Assembly: GCA_963682055.1 (NCBI GenBank)
Contig: OY821742.1
Span: forward strand, 22,446,560 to 22,510,559
DNA from: Primula veris
Taxonomy: Eukaryota; Streptophyta; Magnoliopsida; Ericales; Primulaceae
Length of the DNA stretch: 64,000 nucleotides
Direction of reading: 5' to 3'
The notes beneath the pieces are model-generated. The model was not told where the DNA came from. It made no database searches and saw only the letters and a list, made by a program, of their open reading frames with translations. Numbering within the stretch: the first letter of the stretch is position 1; each line of letters opens with the position of its first letter. The position numbers were made by a program, and so were the translations under genes. Shown here in pieces: positions 31,699 through 42,384 of this stretch.

Positions 31699-33978
31699 AT
31701 GAAGCAAACAATCTCATCTTCAAAAGTACCCAACATCTCTACCAGATCAGAGACCATAAAAAAAACGACTCCTTGTTGTGCTAAGGTCGGGGTAAAGAGG
31801 GGTCCGTGGACCCCCGAAGAGGATGAGGTTTTGTGTGAGTACATAAAAAAGGAAGGTTCAGCTGGTCGTTGGAGGACTCTGCCGAAGAGGGCTGGCCTAT
31901 CAAGGTGCGGCAAGAGCTGCCGTCTCCGCTGGATGAACTATCTTAGGCCATGTGTCAAGCGGGGTCATATTGATTCCGATGAGGAAGATCTCATCCTCCG
32001 CCTTCATCGCCTCCTCGGAAACAGGTATATATATGCCTCACGATCTTGAAATTAAGGTTTCTTCTTCATTTTTTGTTTCTGATCCACTGTTTTTTTTAGG
32101 TCAGTAGGGTTTGTTTCCTAAATGGAGTAGCTTGAATCTGATCCTGTGTACTTTTCCTACTCAATGCTTGTTTCGGGTTTTCGATATGTGTTTACTCTAT
32201 TCTTCTCTGGCCAGATCATGATCCATCTTACTAAAGTATGCCCGAAATGCGAATTTGTATTCATTTCCGTTGCATTTATTTTTCACACAAGCAATCTGTA
32301 CTCCAAATATAGGACTTCAGTTCCTTTGACCCCTAGGTTTTTACTTTTTCTTGCTCAACTTACAAACAAGTTTCCAATTTCCCCAGTTCTCTATTTCATC
32401 TTTTCTGCGATTCCATGATCATGATGTCTTGTTAAAAACTTCCCATCTGTTCTTCAAGATGCTCTCAGCCTCCTCCGCATCTCTATCTACTATAAAAAAT
32501 ATATATATGCACAAATGTCACTTAAGCAAACATGAAATATCAAAACGCTTCAAAGTTCAAAGTAATAAAACACAAATGAAACTGGAAAAATAACTGGTGC
32601 TTAACAAATGATTTCGAGGTTGTGTGAGCGTGTCTCAAACTAGGGTTTGTCTCAAATGTTAGAAGTAGCTTCAATCTTTACATTTTGACACAAGCAATCT
32701 GTACTCCAAACATAGGACTACAGTTTCCCTGCAAGAAAAGGAGTTTGATCTAGTTACTTTAGACCAGTGTTTTAAATAGCGTTATCGCTATCGTAGCGTT
32801 TTTTCGAGAGAAACGCTAAAAGCGCTAATAGCGTTGCTATATAGCGCTTTGCGGTGTATTTTTTTTTGCCTAAATATGCACTAAACTTTAGAATATATAA
32901 CAAAAAAAAAATAAAAAAATATAGTTATATTAGATAGTAACAAAAAAAAATCAAAAAAAAAATTGTTGTTGGTGAGTTTCGAACCCAGGTCTGCTGGAAA
33001 TTACAGCACAGTCTTAACCATCTGGGGTGTAGACACTTTTATGAAAATTGCACAATATATATTTATTATTTAGATCCGTTGTTTTTTTTTTTAACTCGCT
33101 ATTTACGCTTTTGGTCCAGAATTTTGCGATTTTTGCGCTTTTGGTCCCCTATAGCGCGATTTTAGCGCAATTCCACCCAAAATTGTTATTTTTCGTTGCG
33201 TTTTTTACCAAAAAAGCGCTATTTCGCGCTACATAGCGCTATGTAGCGCGAATTTTAAAACAGAGCTTTAGACAGCCCTCATATAATGAAATTAACTTAT
33301 TTGACTAACTGGTCTAAAATTTGCCTTGCATCTATATTATTTCAATGATTACACAGGTGGTCTTTGATTGCGGGGAGGATTCCTGGGCGTACAGATAACG
33401 AAATAAAGAACTATTGGAACACGCACCTTAGCAAGAAGCTGATTAGCCAAGGAATTGACCCGAGAACACACAAGCCATTAGAATCTACTAACAATAAACC
33501 CTCCTCTTCAACACTCAACTACTCTCAAAACCCTAATCATTTCGCTACTCCGCCACCCTCATATGACCCCACTGTCCATAACCAATTCACTGAAACTTTT
33601 GGGTATTATCATGAAGAGGGAACCAATATAGATCACTATCATGGACTAGATCTGCAGATTTCTGATGCGATCCGGAATGAGGACAATTATGAAGATGATA
33701 ACCTTAATTACTGCAATGATGATATTTTCTCTTCATTCTTGAATTCTCTTATAAATGAAGATGTATATGGACATAGTCAAAACCAAATGCAACAACAACA
33801 AGAACTCGTTACGGGAAAGAGCACTGTACTTCTAGCTAGCAGTTCCGATGCTTTGATCTCTGTCCCTCAAATGAATTTTGCATTTGGAACTGGATGGGAC
33901 GCTCCGATCATGTCTGATTTTAATCAAAATAATGAAGAAAAAAGGTTTATTGATGATCAAGTTGATCAGAAGCAGTGA
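31699..33978 (+). CDS. MYB5: R2R3-MYB transcription factor, MYB5-like, two exons
   Basis: Exons are 31699-32024 and 33357-33978, joined across a GT...AG phase-2 intron at the usual R3 position (GNR|W), giving 315 residues. R2 spans about 34-84 (W37, W58, W78) and R3 about 87-136 (I91 in place of the first Trp, W110, W129). The bHLH-binding signature DLxxRxxxLxxxxxxLxxxR is complete at residues 97-116, so the protein should join MYB-bHLH-WD40 complexes in the nucleus. The N-terminal KKTTPCC motif, [10 protein letters not shown] after R3 and [10 protein letters not shown] (233-242) match, from memory, the MYB5 group, which acts in seed-coat tannin and mucilage and in epidermal cell fate. The start codon has a good context (AACCATGAAG). 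The intron that often splits R2 is absent. Confidence 0.92.
32764..33264. mobile_element. hAT-like non-autonomous element in the MYB intron
   Basis: The ends CCAGTGTTTTAAA and TTTTAAAACAGA are imperfect inverted repeats, flanked by 8-bp ACTTTAGA (32756-32763) and GCTTTAGA (33265-33272), one mismatch. Both subterminal regions are packed with TAGCG / GCGCTA motifs that can pair with each other. No transposase is encoded. Confidence 0.6.
32968..33035 (-). other. tRNA-like pol III promoter boxes within the intronic element
   Basis: On the minus strand, ATGGTTAAGAC resembles an A box and CTGGGTTCGAAACTC a B box, spaced as in a tRNA, and a T-rich stretch follows. No closed acceptor stem is evident, so this is a tRNA-derived (SINE-like) relic and not a tRNA gene. 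Confidence 0.45.
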
Positions 33979-35819
33979 CAGTAATATATATCTAAATTTT
34001 TGGTGAGAGAAAAGCGAGGGTTCGTGGTTCCAGTGTTATTTTATCTTAATGGGTCAAGAGTTATATATGAAATGTTGTTATTCCACTTCTTGTTGTATTG
34101 TTGCTTGACATGATTTTATCCTATGATGTTGTAAACAATTACTGAATTCGTTAATATTAAATATAGTGTGAACTTCATTTTGTTTTCATTCCATATTCTT
34201 TATTTCTATTCTATGCAGTTTTTTTAGGCATGGCTAAACATGGTGACAACTATTCTTTATTTCTAATCTATGCAGTCTTTTTAAGCATGGCTAATAAAAT
34301 TTGTTTCTTAATATGGATAGTATGTTCATGTAATAGCACTAGAAAGGTGAGGGTTTGAGTCTTATAAAGTACTAGGTGTGATAACCTTTGATGATGTTTA
34401 ATAAGATTTTCAAAAAAAAAACTATATACTATTGGCAAAGGGTAACCACTGCTACTGCTGCTTCCTCTTTTATTTTTAAAAATTTAACAAAAAACTATAT
34501 TTTTTCTAAATTTACACAATACTTTTATATCTACATAAAATATCAGCTTACCCATAAGTTTACTTTTTTTTTCTTCTTATAACTAAGAATGAAAACACAA
34601 ATAATTAGAGTTATAATATTAAATAATTATAGGGGAGACTTTTTCTTCCTCATTTATATATAGGGCATGTTGAAACACATCTATAATTTGATGTTTCAAA
34701 AGAGCAAGTGGATAGAGTATGTTTTTCTGATAAAAATCAAAATAATCCCCAAAATATATATAAGAAGATGATATAGGGTGTCTACAACGCTTGCTCTAAC
34801 ACCTCAAAGTCGGGTGTCATTCTAATACTCAAATTAATTAAGTCCCATGAAAATATTTTTCATTAAATCAAACAATATAGACTAACAATTTTTCAAACTT
34901 TTTTATGTTCTTATGATTTTGGTTATTTAGATGTCTTTTGCGAGAATGTTTATTTTAAAATGACAAAAAAGAAAAAAAATATTTTCCAAAACGAAAAAAG
35001 TTGATGTCTAACTAGTATTGTATGATTTAATAAGTAAAAAAAAAAACTTGCGATTTTATTGGCTTAAAAGCATGGAGAACAAATTGGAGGTCGATACCAC
35101 TAAAAGATTATTATTAGTTTTTAGTACCACTTCTAATTTTTATTAGTATAAGCTACATTTTTCAAACATTTTAATTTCTTTTTGGTACCACCTACATAAA
35201 TATAAAAGGGGTCCAAATTATTTTTGTGCCATTAACGGAAAACACTATCTATCTCTAGAAATCAGCTCCAAAAATAGTACCCCACCACCGCTCAACGAAC
35301 TCCGCCGATGCAACTTGGCCGGAGTTTGGCTGGAGACAACGGCCTCCCCTCTGCCCATCTCTCTCTCTATATATATATATGATTATTATCTGCTCCGGCG
35401 AGATGTGGAGCTCACCGCCGGCTCGCCGTCTCTCTCCTCTGTACACCGTCACAGGTCATCTTGTCTCTCTATATTTTGCTCTCTCTCTCTCTCTTCTTAT
35501 GCTCGATCTCTTCCTCTTCTTCTCTCGATCTCCCTCTCTGGTTCAATTTACGGCGACGATGTATATATATATATATGTATGTATATATATATATATAGAT
35601 AGATACTCAGATCTGGCAGTAATGTTACCAGGGACTAGGTTTTGCAAATTCAGTTATGTTTAGATTTTCAAACCAGTCCCTGAGTTAATAAGAGCTCTAT
35701 AAAAAATTAAAAAAATAACATTTAAGTCCACCAAAAGTGACATTTAAGTCCATTTTTTGCTTTTGAAAAGCAGTACATAGTAAAACGAGTTAATAAACAC
35801 TCCATTAGACGGTCACTAG
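33979..35819. other. 3' flank of the MYB gene and intergenic DNA
   Basis: The MYB 3' UTR must end in the first few hundred bases; no strict AATAAA was singled out. A tandem duplication (about 34192-34235 and 34254-34297, unit with ATTCTTTATTTCT and ATGCAGT) lies just downstream. 35280-35530 is CT/GA-rich with TATA microsatellites (35368, 35560-35600). No conserved coding sequence was found. Confidence 0.5.
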
Positions 35820-37140
35820 TTTATTAGACTGAAAGTTACATTGTCAAAAAAATTGAATTATATTGTCAAAATATTTGTACTATATTGTCAAAAGATTTGA
35901 ATTATATTGTCAAATTTTTTGTATTATATTGTCAAAAAATTTGTATTCGATTTCAAAAAAAAAATTATTAGATTGTAAAAAAAATGTTTTAGATTGTCAA
36001 AATTTTAGTATAACATTGTCAAATAAATTATAATGTATTAGTTTTTCTAAAATGTTGTATTAGATTATCAATTTTTTTTGTATTTGTCAAGAAAATCGTA
36101 ATATATTCTCAAAAAATTAGATTTTCAAAAAAACCGTATTAGATTATCAAAAAATTATACTAGATTGACAAAAAAAAAAGTATTAAATTGTCAAATCTTT
36201 TGTATTAGATTGTCAAAAATGTTATATTAGATTGTCAATAATTTTGTACCAAATTGTCAAAAAATTGTCAAAAATTGTCAACAAATTGTATTAGATTGTA
36301 AAACAAAAATTACAAGATTGTCTAATAAATTTAATTAGATTTAAAAAAATTAATTAAATTATCCATTTTTTTGTATTAGATTGTCAAAATTTTGTATTAT
36401 ATTGTCAAATTTTGGTATTAGATTCTCAAAAAAAAAAAAAAAAAATTAGATTGTCAAAAAAATGTATTTTTGAATTTTTTTTGGATTTTTTTCCAACATT
36501 TTTAAATTTTATTAGACTGTTAAATTTTTTGTATTGGATTGTCAATTTTTTTTATATTAGATTGTTAAAAATGTTGTATTAGATTGTCAATTTTTTTGTA
36601 TTAAATTGTCAAAAGTGTTGTATTGGATTTTCAAAAAAATTCTAATAGATTATCAAAAAAATATATTAGATTTAAAAAAAAATTGTATTAGATTTTCAAA
36701 AAAATTGTATTAGATCGTCAAAAAAATCATATTAGATTTTCAAAAAAAAATTATTAGATTGTCAGATAAATTATATTAGTTTTCAAAAAAATTGTATTAC
36801 ATTGTTAAAAAAAATGTATTATACTGTCAAAAAACATATATTAAATTTGGAAAAAAAATTATTAGATTGTCAAAAAATCGTATTAGTTTGTTAATTTTTT
36901 TTGTATTAGATTGTCAAGTTTTTTATATTACATTGTCAAAAAATTTATATTAGATTCTCACAAAAATTGTATAAGATTGTCAAAAAAATATGTATTAGAT
37001 TGTCAAAAAATCGTATTAGATTGTCAATTTTTTGTATTAGATTGTCAAGTTTTTTATATTACATTGTCAAAATATTTGTATTAGATTCTCACAAAAATTG
37101 CATTAGATTGTCAAAAAAATTGTATTAGATTCTAAAAAAA
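35820..37140. repeat. AT-rich minisatellite
   Basis: A unit of about 20-25 bp, consensus TTGTATTAGATTGTCAAAAA, repeats for some 1.3 kb with many variants; I estimate around 60 units. A non-repetitive T-rich island sits near 36465-36510. The repeat passes into T-rich low-complexity sequence (37140-37510). Confidence 0.9.
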
Positions 37141-38520
37141 AAAAATTGATTTTTTTTTGTTTTTGTAAAAAATAATTTTTTGGATTATTTAAGATTTTTT
37201 TGGGTTTTTTAAGAATTTTTAATTTTTTTTCCAATTTTTTTTATTTATTTCCAATATTTCCAAAATTTCTGGATTTTTTAATTTTTTGAAGACTTTTTAT
37301 ATTTTTTTTGAGTATTTTTAATTTTTTCAGAATTTTTATAAATTTTGTATTAGATTGTTAAAAAAATATTTTTATTTTTCTTGGATTTTTGTAAAAAAAA
37401 AATATTTTTTTAGATTTTTTTCCAATTTTTCTAATTTTTCTGTATTTTATTTTTATTTTTTCTGTATTTTTTAATTTTTTTGAGTTTTTTATTTTTTTTT
37501 ACGGTTTTTCTTTTTTTGTCAACGCCGGAGACCGGCAGTCAACACCGAAAACCGACAGTGAACGCCGAAAACCGGTCAATGGTCATGGTCTTGATCAAAG
37601 TTTTATTGGGAAAAATGTGTTGGACTTATGTGTATTAGAAAGGGTTAATAATTTGTAATAAATAGTTTGTAAGTGGTACTAACTCTTAAATATGTAGTTT
37701 TAACTGTTATCCATCACAAATTCACTCGTGTTGTATGACAATTAATCTATGGTCGCTAGCCGAGAAATTATTTGGTCCACCATTTAACATATTTCTTGAC
37801 CATAGTCCACACACTTAATATATTTTATTATTTAAGACTGCGATTCCTAACAATTTTGTGGTCAAGAAGGGTTTCGGAGGAATTGTCTGCAAGCCCCTTT
37901 TTTCCATATGTTATGTGGACAATTGACAAGCCAAGATGTGATGTATAGTGTTTAATTAGTTAATGTTGAGTTGAAATATTATTGTATGTCATTTATGAAA
38001 CAAGTTTCAAATACAATACTCAATTTGAAACAAGTAATATATAGACTATAATTGATACCTCCATATTGTATACAACTCCGACCTCTTCCTAAGTGTTGGT
38101 CTTGCTAAATTTTAACGGGTTTGTGTTGGTGATTTCCTTGTGAATTAATCTCTAGTGTACGGTTAATTAAAGTAGTCAAGTATACAAATTACCATTTCGA
38201 ATACAATCAAGACCAAAACAGGTTTATTCCAATTTGGGTACGGTCTCTTTCAAGGCCATTAGAAGACCAAGATTATCGGACTATTTTTTCCTACTCTAGC
38301 TTAGGGGTATAATACATGCCTCCGGGATTGCACTTTAGGCTTTAATCTATGTTTGACCTTTGAAAATGTTAATGTAAAGTTGTCAGTTTTTTACAAAGCA
38401 TTGAAAGTTTATTCCATAGCTTATGATATAGGGAACTTTTGTACTTATGCCTTTCATAAAACCGACAAAAATAGGTGCTCAGGAGAGTTTCAACAGGGGA
38501 AGTAAGAGATAAAGAAAGTG
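37141..38520. other. T-rich low-complexity and intergenic DNA
   Basis: 37140-37510 is nearly all T and A. A GC-rich patch with repeated GCCGGAGACCGGCAG / ACCGAAAACCG motifs follows (37519-37580). The rest shows no recognisable gene. Confidence 0.5.
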
Positions 38521-38539
38521 AGGAAATCCACTGATATTA

Positions 38540-40440
38540 GCATGCATGTTGAAGGATGTCGGTCTTATTAACAGCCCATACACTTGGACAAACAGTTCTG
38601 ATTGTCACCATTTGGACATGATGGTCACAAATTCCCAGGGGGGTTTTGCTTTTGGTGCATTTAGCGTCTCTCAATTCAGGCACATTGGTTCAGACTACTT
38701 TCAATTTCAGTCACTCCAGTACAGATGGTCTAGGTTTAGGGGTGTCAAAAATATTCAAAACCCGAAAACTGCACCGTATATACCCAAAAAACGCAAGAAG
38801 CAAACCGTCGCAGAACCGCTGTTGGGCCTACCCAACCCGACCCAACCGGTTCTAGGGTCGGGTATGGTTTTCAACTCTATACCGCAAGAACCGATCCGCG
38901 GAACTAAACCGTAAAACCCGCCTAAAAACCCGTAATATACCCATGTCTTGAAAATAATATATACATCCATTATGCATTTGGCTTACTTTAGTAATAGGCC
39001 GTCAACTATAACATCATTGGAACTAACATCATGGAAATAGATGCACATGTATCTCAGCATAGAATATAAACAATAATAATACATTCAGTATATGTACATG
39101 ACGCGACTTACTTTTATTATAGTCTGTAAAGCAAAAGAATTGATAGAAAACCATTAGTTTGTTCATTTTTTACAAGTGAATTTAATTAATTCCTTGGAAA
39201 AACATATTACTTATCAATTTGTAAAAATGCCTTCTAAAAAGAAAATATCTAAAAGAGTAGAATAACTATTATAAAAAAATGATAACATTTGACTTTTAGT
39301 TGTATCAAATTGTATTATTTTTACAACTTTTCTAATAAAATGGGTTTTGGATATATATCCGCACCGAGAACCGTTAGACCCATAATAAATACGGGTATGG
39401 ATCGGGTAAAATAAGTACAAAAAGTTATATAGACCCGACCCGACCCGTAGATGACAAGAGAACCGCTAAAACCGTTACCCGAATACCCAAAAACCGTCGG
39501 GTCGGATAAAATTGACACCCCTATCTAGGTTTAAGTTTATTCATGCTTGGACTAAATAGCGAACTTACATGAACCTAGTTCAGAGTATTGGGTCAAACCT
39601 ATATATCACTCGGCATGAAAGTTTTATGTGGGAATTTAGAGCGTCTCAGGGGTCGTATTCGTCATTGGTTGGAAGCGGACGGTGTTCGAAAACGTGTTTC
39701 AATATGTGAACATGGCAGAGGAAAGGGTTCGTAATTTGGAGAAGAGGTATGACACGATGCAAAATATAGAGGACCAAGTGGCACTACACAGAGCTATGGC
39801 TCATCTATAGAGGAACCTTTTCACGGAAGAGAGTTTTATGCGCCCGCAGTCCCGGGTGCGCTGGCTTCAAAGGCGAAGGCACCATGCGCTACTTCCATGC
39901 TACGGTGCATCATATTAGAGAGGGAGATTCGAAAGATTGGATTACTAAACACAAAGGGCTAGGGGAGTCGGTGGTCCGATTTTTTATAAGCCTAGTTTAG
40001 GAGTTTCCAAGAGTTTCCCAAGAGAGATTTATGAAGCTGGAGATGGTCCTACATGAGCAGAGCCGACACTAGATGAGGTTCGAGAGGCCATTTACTTAAT
40101 CATTTATGATAGTGCGCCTCGCGGAACGGTTTTTCCAGTCAATTCTATAAAGTTTGTTGGGATATGATCTCGGTTGATCAGCTCGGAGAAATGTTAGATT
40201 ATATTTGCGGTCGGGACATGGCAAGGGGTTGTCTTAACACCAAAGTGATTTTACTCTTGAAGAAGGATTGTCCTTCTTTTTGGCCGATTTTAGACCTTAG
40301 TCTACGCAACATGAGCAACAAGATTCTTTCTAAGATTCTTTGTACTTGGCCTTGCAACTTGTCTAAAGACAGCCTTTGGGGTCAGAAGGTGCCCACAATG
40401 GACATGGAGGACTCAACATCTCGTTGGGGGACAACGTAAG
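38540..40440 (+). pseudogene. LINE (L1-type) remnant: endonuclease end, linker and RT start
   Basis: Before the hAT insertion the frame reads KDVGLINSPYTWTNS, then HLDMMVTNSQ and FRHIGSDYFQF, the pattern at the end of plant L1 endonuclease domains. After it come VRNLEKRYDTM (about 39725), SRVRWLQ (about 39855), YFHATVHHIREGDSKDW (about 39890) and the RT region with MLDYICGRDMARG, TKVILLLKKDCPSFWPI and NKILSKILCT (40185-40355). Several stops and frameshifts break it. No poly-A tail or TSD for the LINE was found. The remnant stops near 40440. Confidence 0.72.
38737..39523. mobile_element. hAT non-autonomous element inserted in the LINE
   Basis: The 787-bp element has perfect ends TAGGGGTGTC and GACACCCCTA and a perfect 8-bp TSD, TCTAGGTT (38729-38736 and 39524-39531). 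Removing the element and one TSD restores the LINE frame (YRWSRFKFIHAWTK). Subterminal regions are rich in CCCGACCC-type repeats. No transposase is encoded. Confidence 0.92.
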
Positions 40441-41421
40441 TAATGAACTTGAATAAAAGGCCTGAGGGACATTGATGACACACCTCCTCCTGATCCGGAG
40501 GTAGGACCCGAATCATTGGGGGGAAAGGAAACTTGAAACTATGAAAATCCGGTTCACACACTTTCACATTTAGGGAACTGTTGATGGAAGTTTAATTTTA
40601 AGGTTATAATGTCACCAAATCTGAATAGAAAACTTGTATCCTAGTTATTTAATCTAGATATTAATTGGCATTAATTGTCCCTTACGAGAGGGACAGTTAG
40701 AGTTTCACCTGCCCCTTGGGGAGCATTAGATTCGAAATAACCTCAAAAAGATACTAATAAGCTATTATCAGGAAAGAAATATCTTAAAAAGGAAAAAGAA
40801 CACCAACTTTCTCTCAATCGCATCTATCAAATGAGATATGATTGAGCAAATCATTCGCCATATACAAGTAAGGCAATGATAGCAGCAACGATCTCTCAAC
40901 GCAAGAGGGGGCGCAATGCATGCCACCTGGACAGAGGGCGTAATGCTCAGGGAAGTATAATTCATCTGATGAACATGAGCTTCACTTATGCCTGCATCCA
41001 TTCTAATGATCTTACTCCTGAGACAAACCCTTCTAATAGTGAGCATCGTTGTCGCTCTGAAGAGTAGAGGAAGTCGGTGGACATCAAGGGATTAGGGATA
41101 TATATATATATATATATGGGTGTCTATATATAGATTAGCATAATACCATTTCAAATGTGATAGCTTATTAGATATAATTGAAAATATTGTATCTAATAAT
41201 ATTAATCAAAAATCACCACCTATATAAGATGAGCATTCATCAATTAAGAGATGATGAATTATCAATCTTATTCTTTAACCCTACTCATTTTTTCCACATA
41301 CACTTTTACATATATTTTTCGTCCTTCGCTACAGATCTCTTACTTAGTGCAATCGGTTGCAAGCCAAAACAATTCTCCTAACCTAGAGCTGTTACATGTG
41401 CAGATCACACGAAACAGTACT
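40441..41421 (+). repeat. 3' end and LTR-like sequence of a Tat-related element
   Basis: The segment before 40573 resembles the end of the internal region of the Tat element at 24240-24290, and at 40573 TGATGGAAG matches the Tat LTR start. A TATA-like CTATATAAGATG lies near 41221. The LTR is diverged and its far end is obscured by the solo LTR at 41422. Confidence 0.45.
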
Positions 41422-42379
41422 TGATAGACCTTGAAAATTAGGTCTAGTACGTGAACTTGACTCAAAAGTTGTGAGCCATTGAGGGAACTTGTTTATATGG
41501 TTTGGCACAGATTCTTCCCTATCCTTTTATAACCTGCACAAAAGTAGCTAGAATCAAGTGGGATTTGCTGGCTTGGCCACCGTTTAACCTCCTCCACCTT
41601 AAAGGAGCAGTGAGAAGGCTAAATCATTTTAGGGTTTTGAATATGAGTAGATGTAAGTAGGGTTTAGTAATACCCGAATAATAAGTATATGTCTGAGTTC
41701 GTATGGGTTCAGGTGATATTCTTCTTGGATTATAAACCCCTTATATAGGTGGTGGAGACAATCTATGGTGTATCTCTTGTGATTGATATGATATTATTAA
41801 TCACATATTCTCCATATATTTTCCTTCCCTTATTTCGTACTGAGATATATTCTGTTATATCTCTCATATCTTTCCACCGACTTGCCTAGGCCAAAGGGGC
41901 GACGTCACATCTGCTCGCAGTCGAGAGGAACTTTTTCGAGAGACCATGTCTTTTTCATTAGCCTTCGGAGGTGTTGATATTTTAACTATACTTTCTCGAA
42001 CAGTCAGATATCCTTTGGCAAGGAGACCCTGGGGTGGGCTCCTCGCCTGACTTTCTCTCTTCCAGTTGGATATACTTTCCTTTGTGATTAAGGAACGTAT
42101 TTTTAAGTAATTGACCCTATATTTATGAGATCTATTCACATAGATCTGATGTCTTATTTTCTTTGTGGAGTATCTGATTAATTATCTTAGATACACGAGT
42201 ATCTTTTAGAGAATATCTTGCTGATAAGCTGCTCGGCGAGTGAAGCGGGTTCATAACCTTATCTGTTCCACTCGACGGAGCCATTAAATGCTTATTAACT
42301 TTGCCTTTACTGCTAGGTTTTAGACCCCGTATGCGGCACTTGCCACAAGGTTCTAACCCTATTTTTTTAACCTCTGTCA
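41422..42379 (-). repeat. Solo LTR of the Tat family, minus orientation
   Basis: The 958-bp repeat starts TGATAGACCTTGA and ends AACCTCTGTCA, the reverse of the LTR at 13229. Flanks are GTACT (41417-41421) and GTATT (42380-42384), a 5-bp TSD with one mismatch. There is no internal sequence. Confidence 0.82.
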
Positions 42380-42384
42380 GTATT

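Noticed and set aside
32968..33035. tRNA gene on the minus strand
   Set aside because: A and B boxes are present, but no acceptor stem or anticodon arm closes properly.
35820..37140. CRISPR-like array
   Set aside because: Units are head-to-tail and variable, without unique spacers, in plant nuclear DNA; it is a minisatellite.
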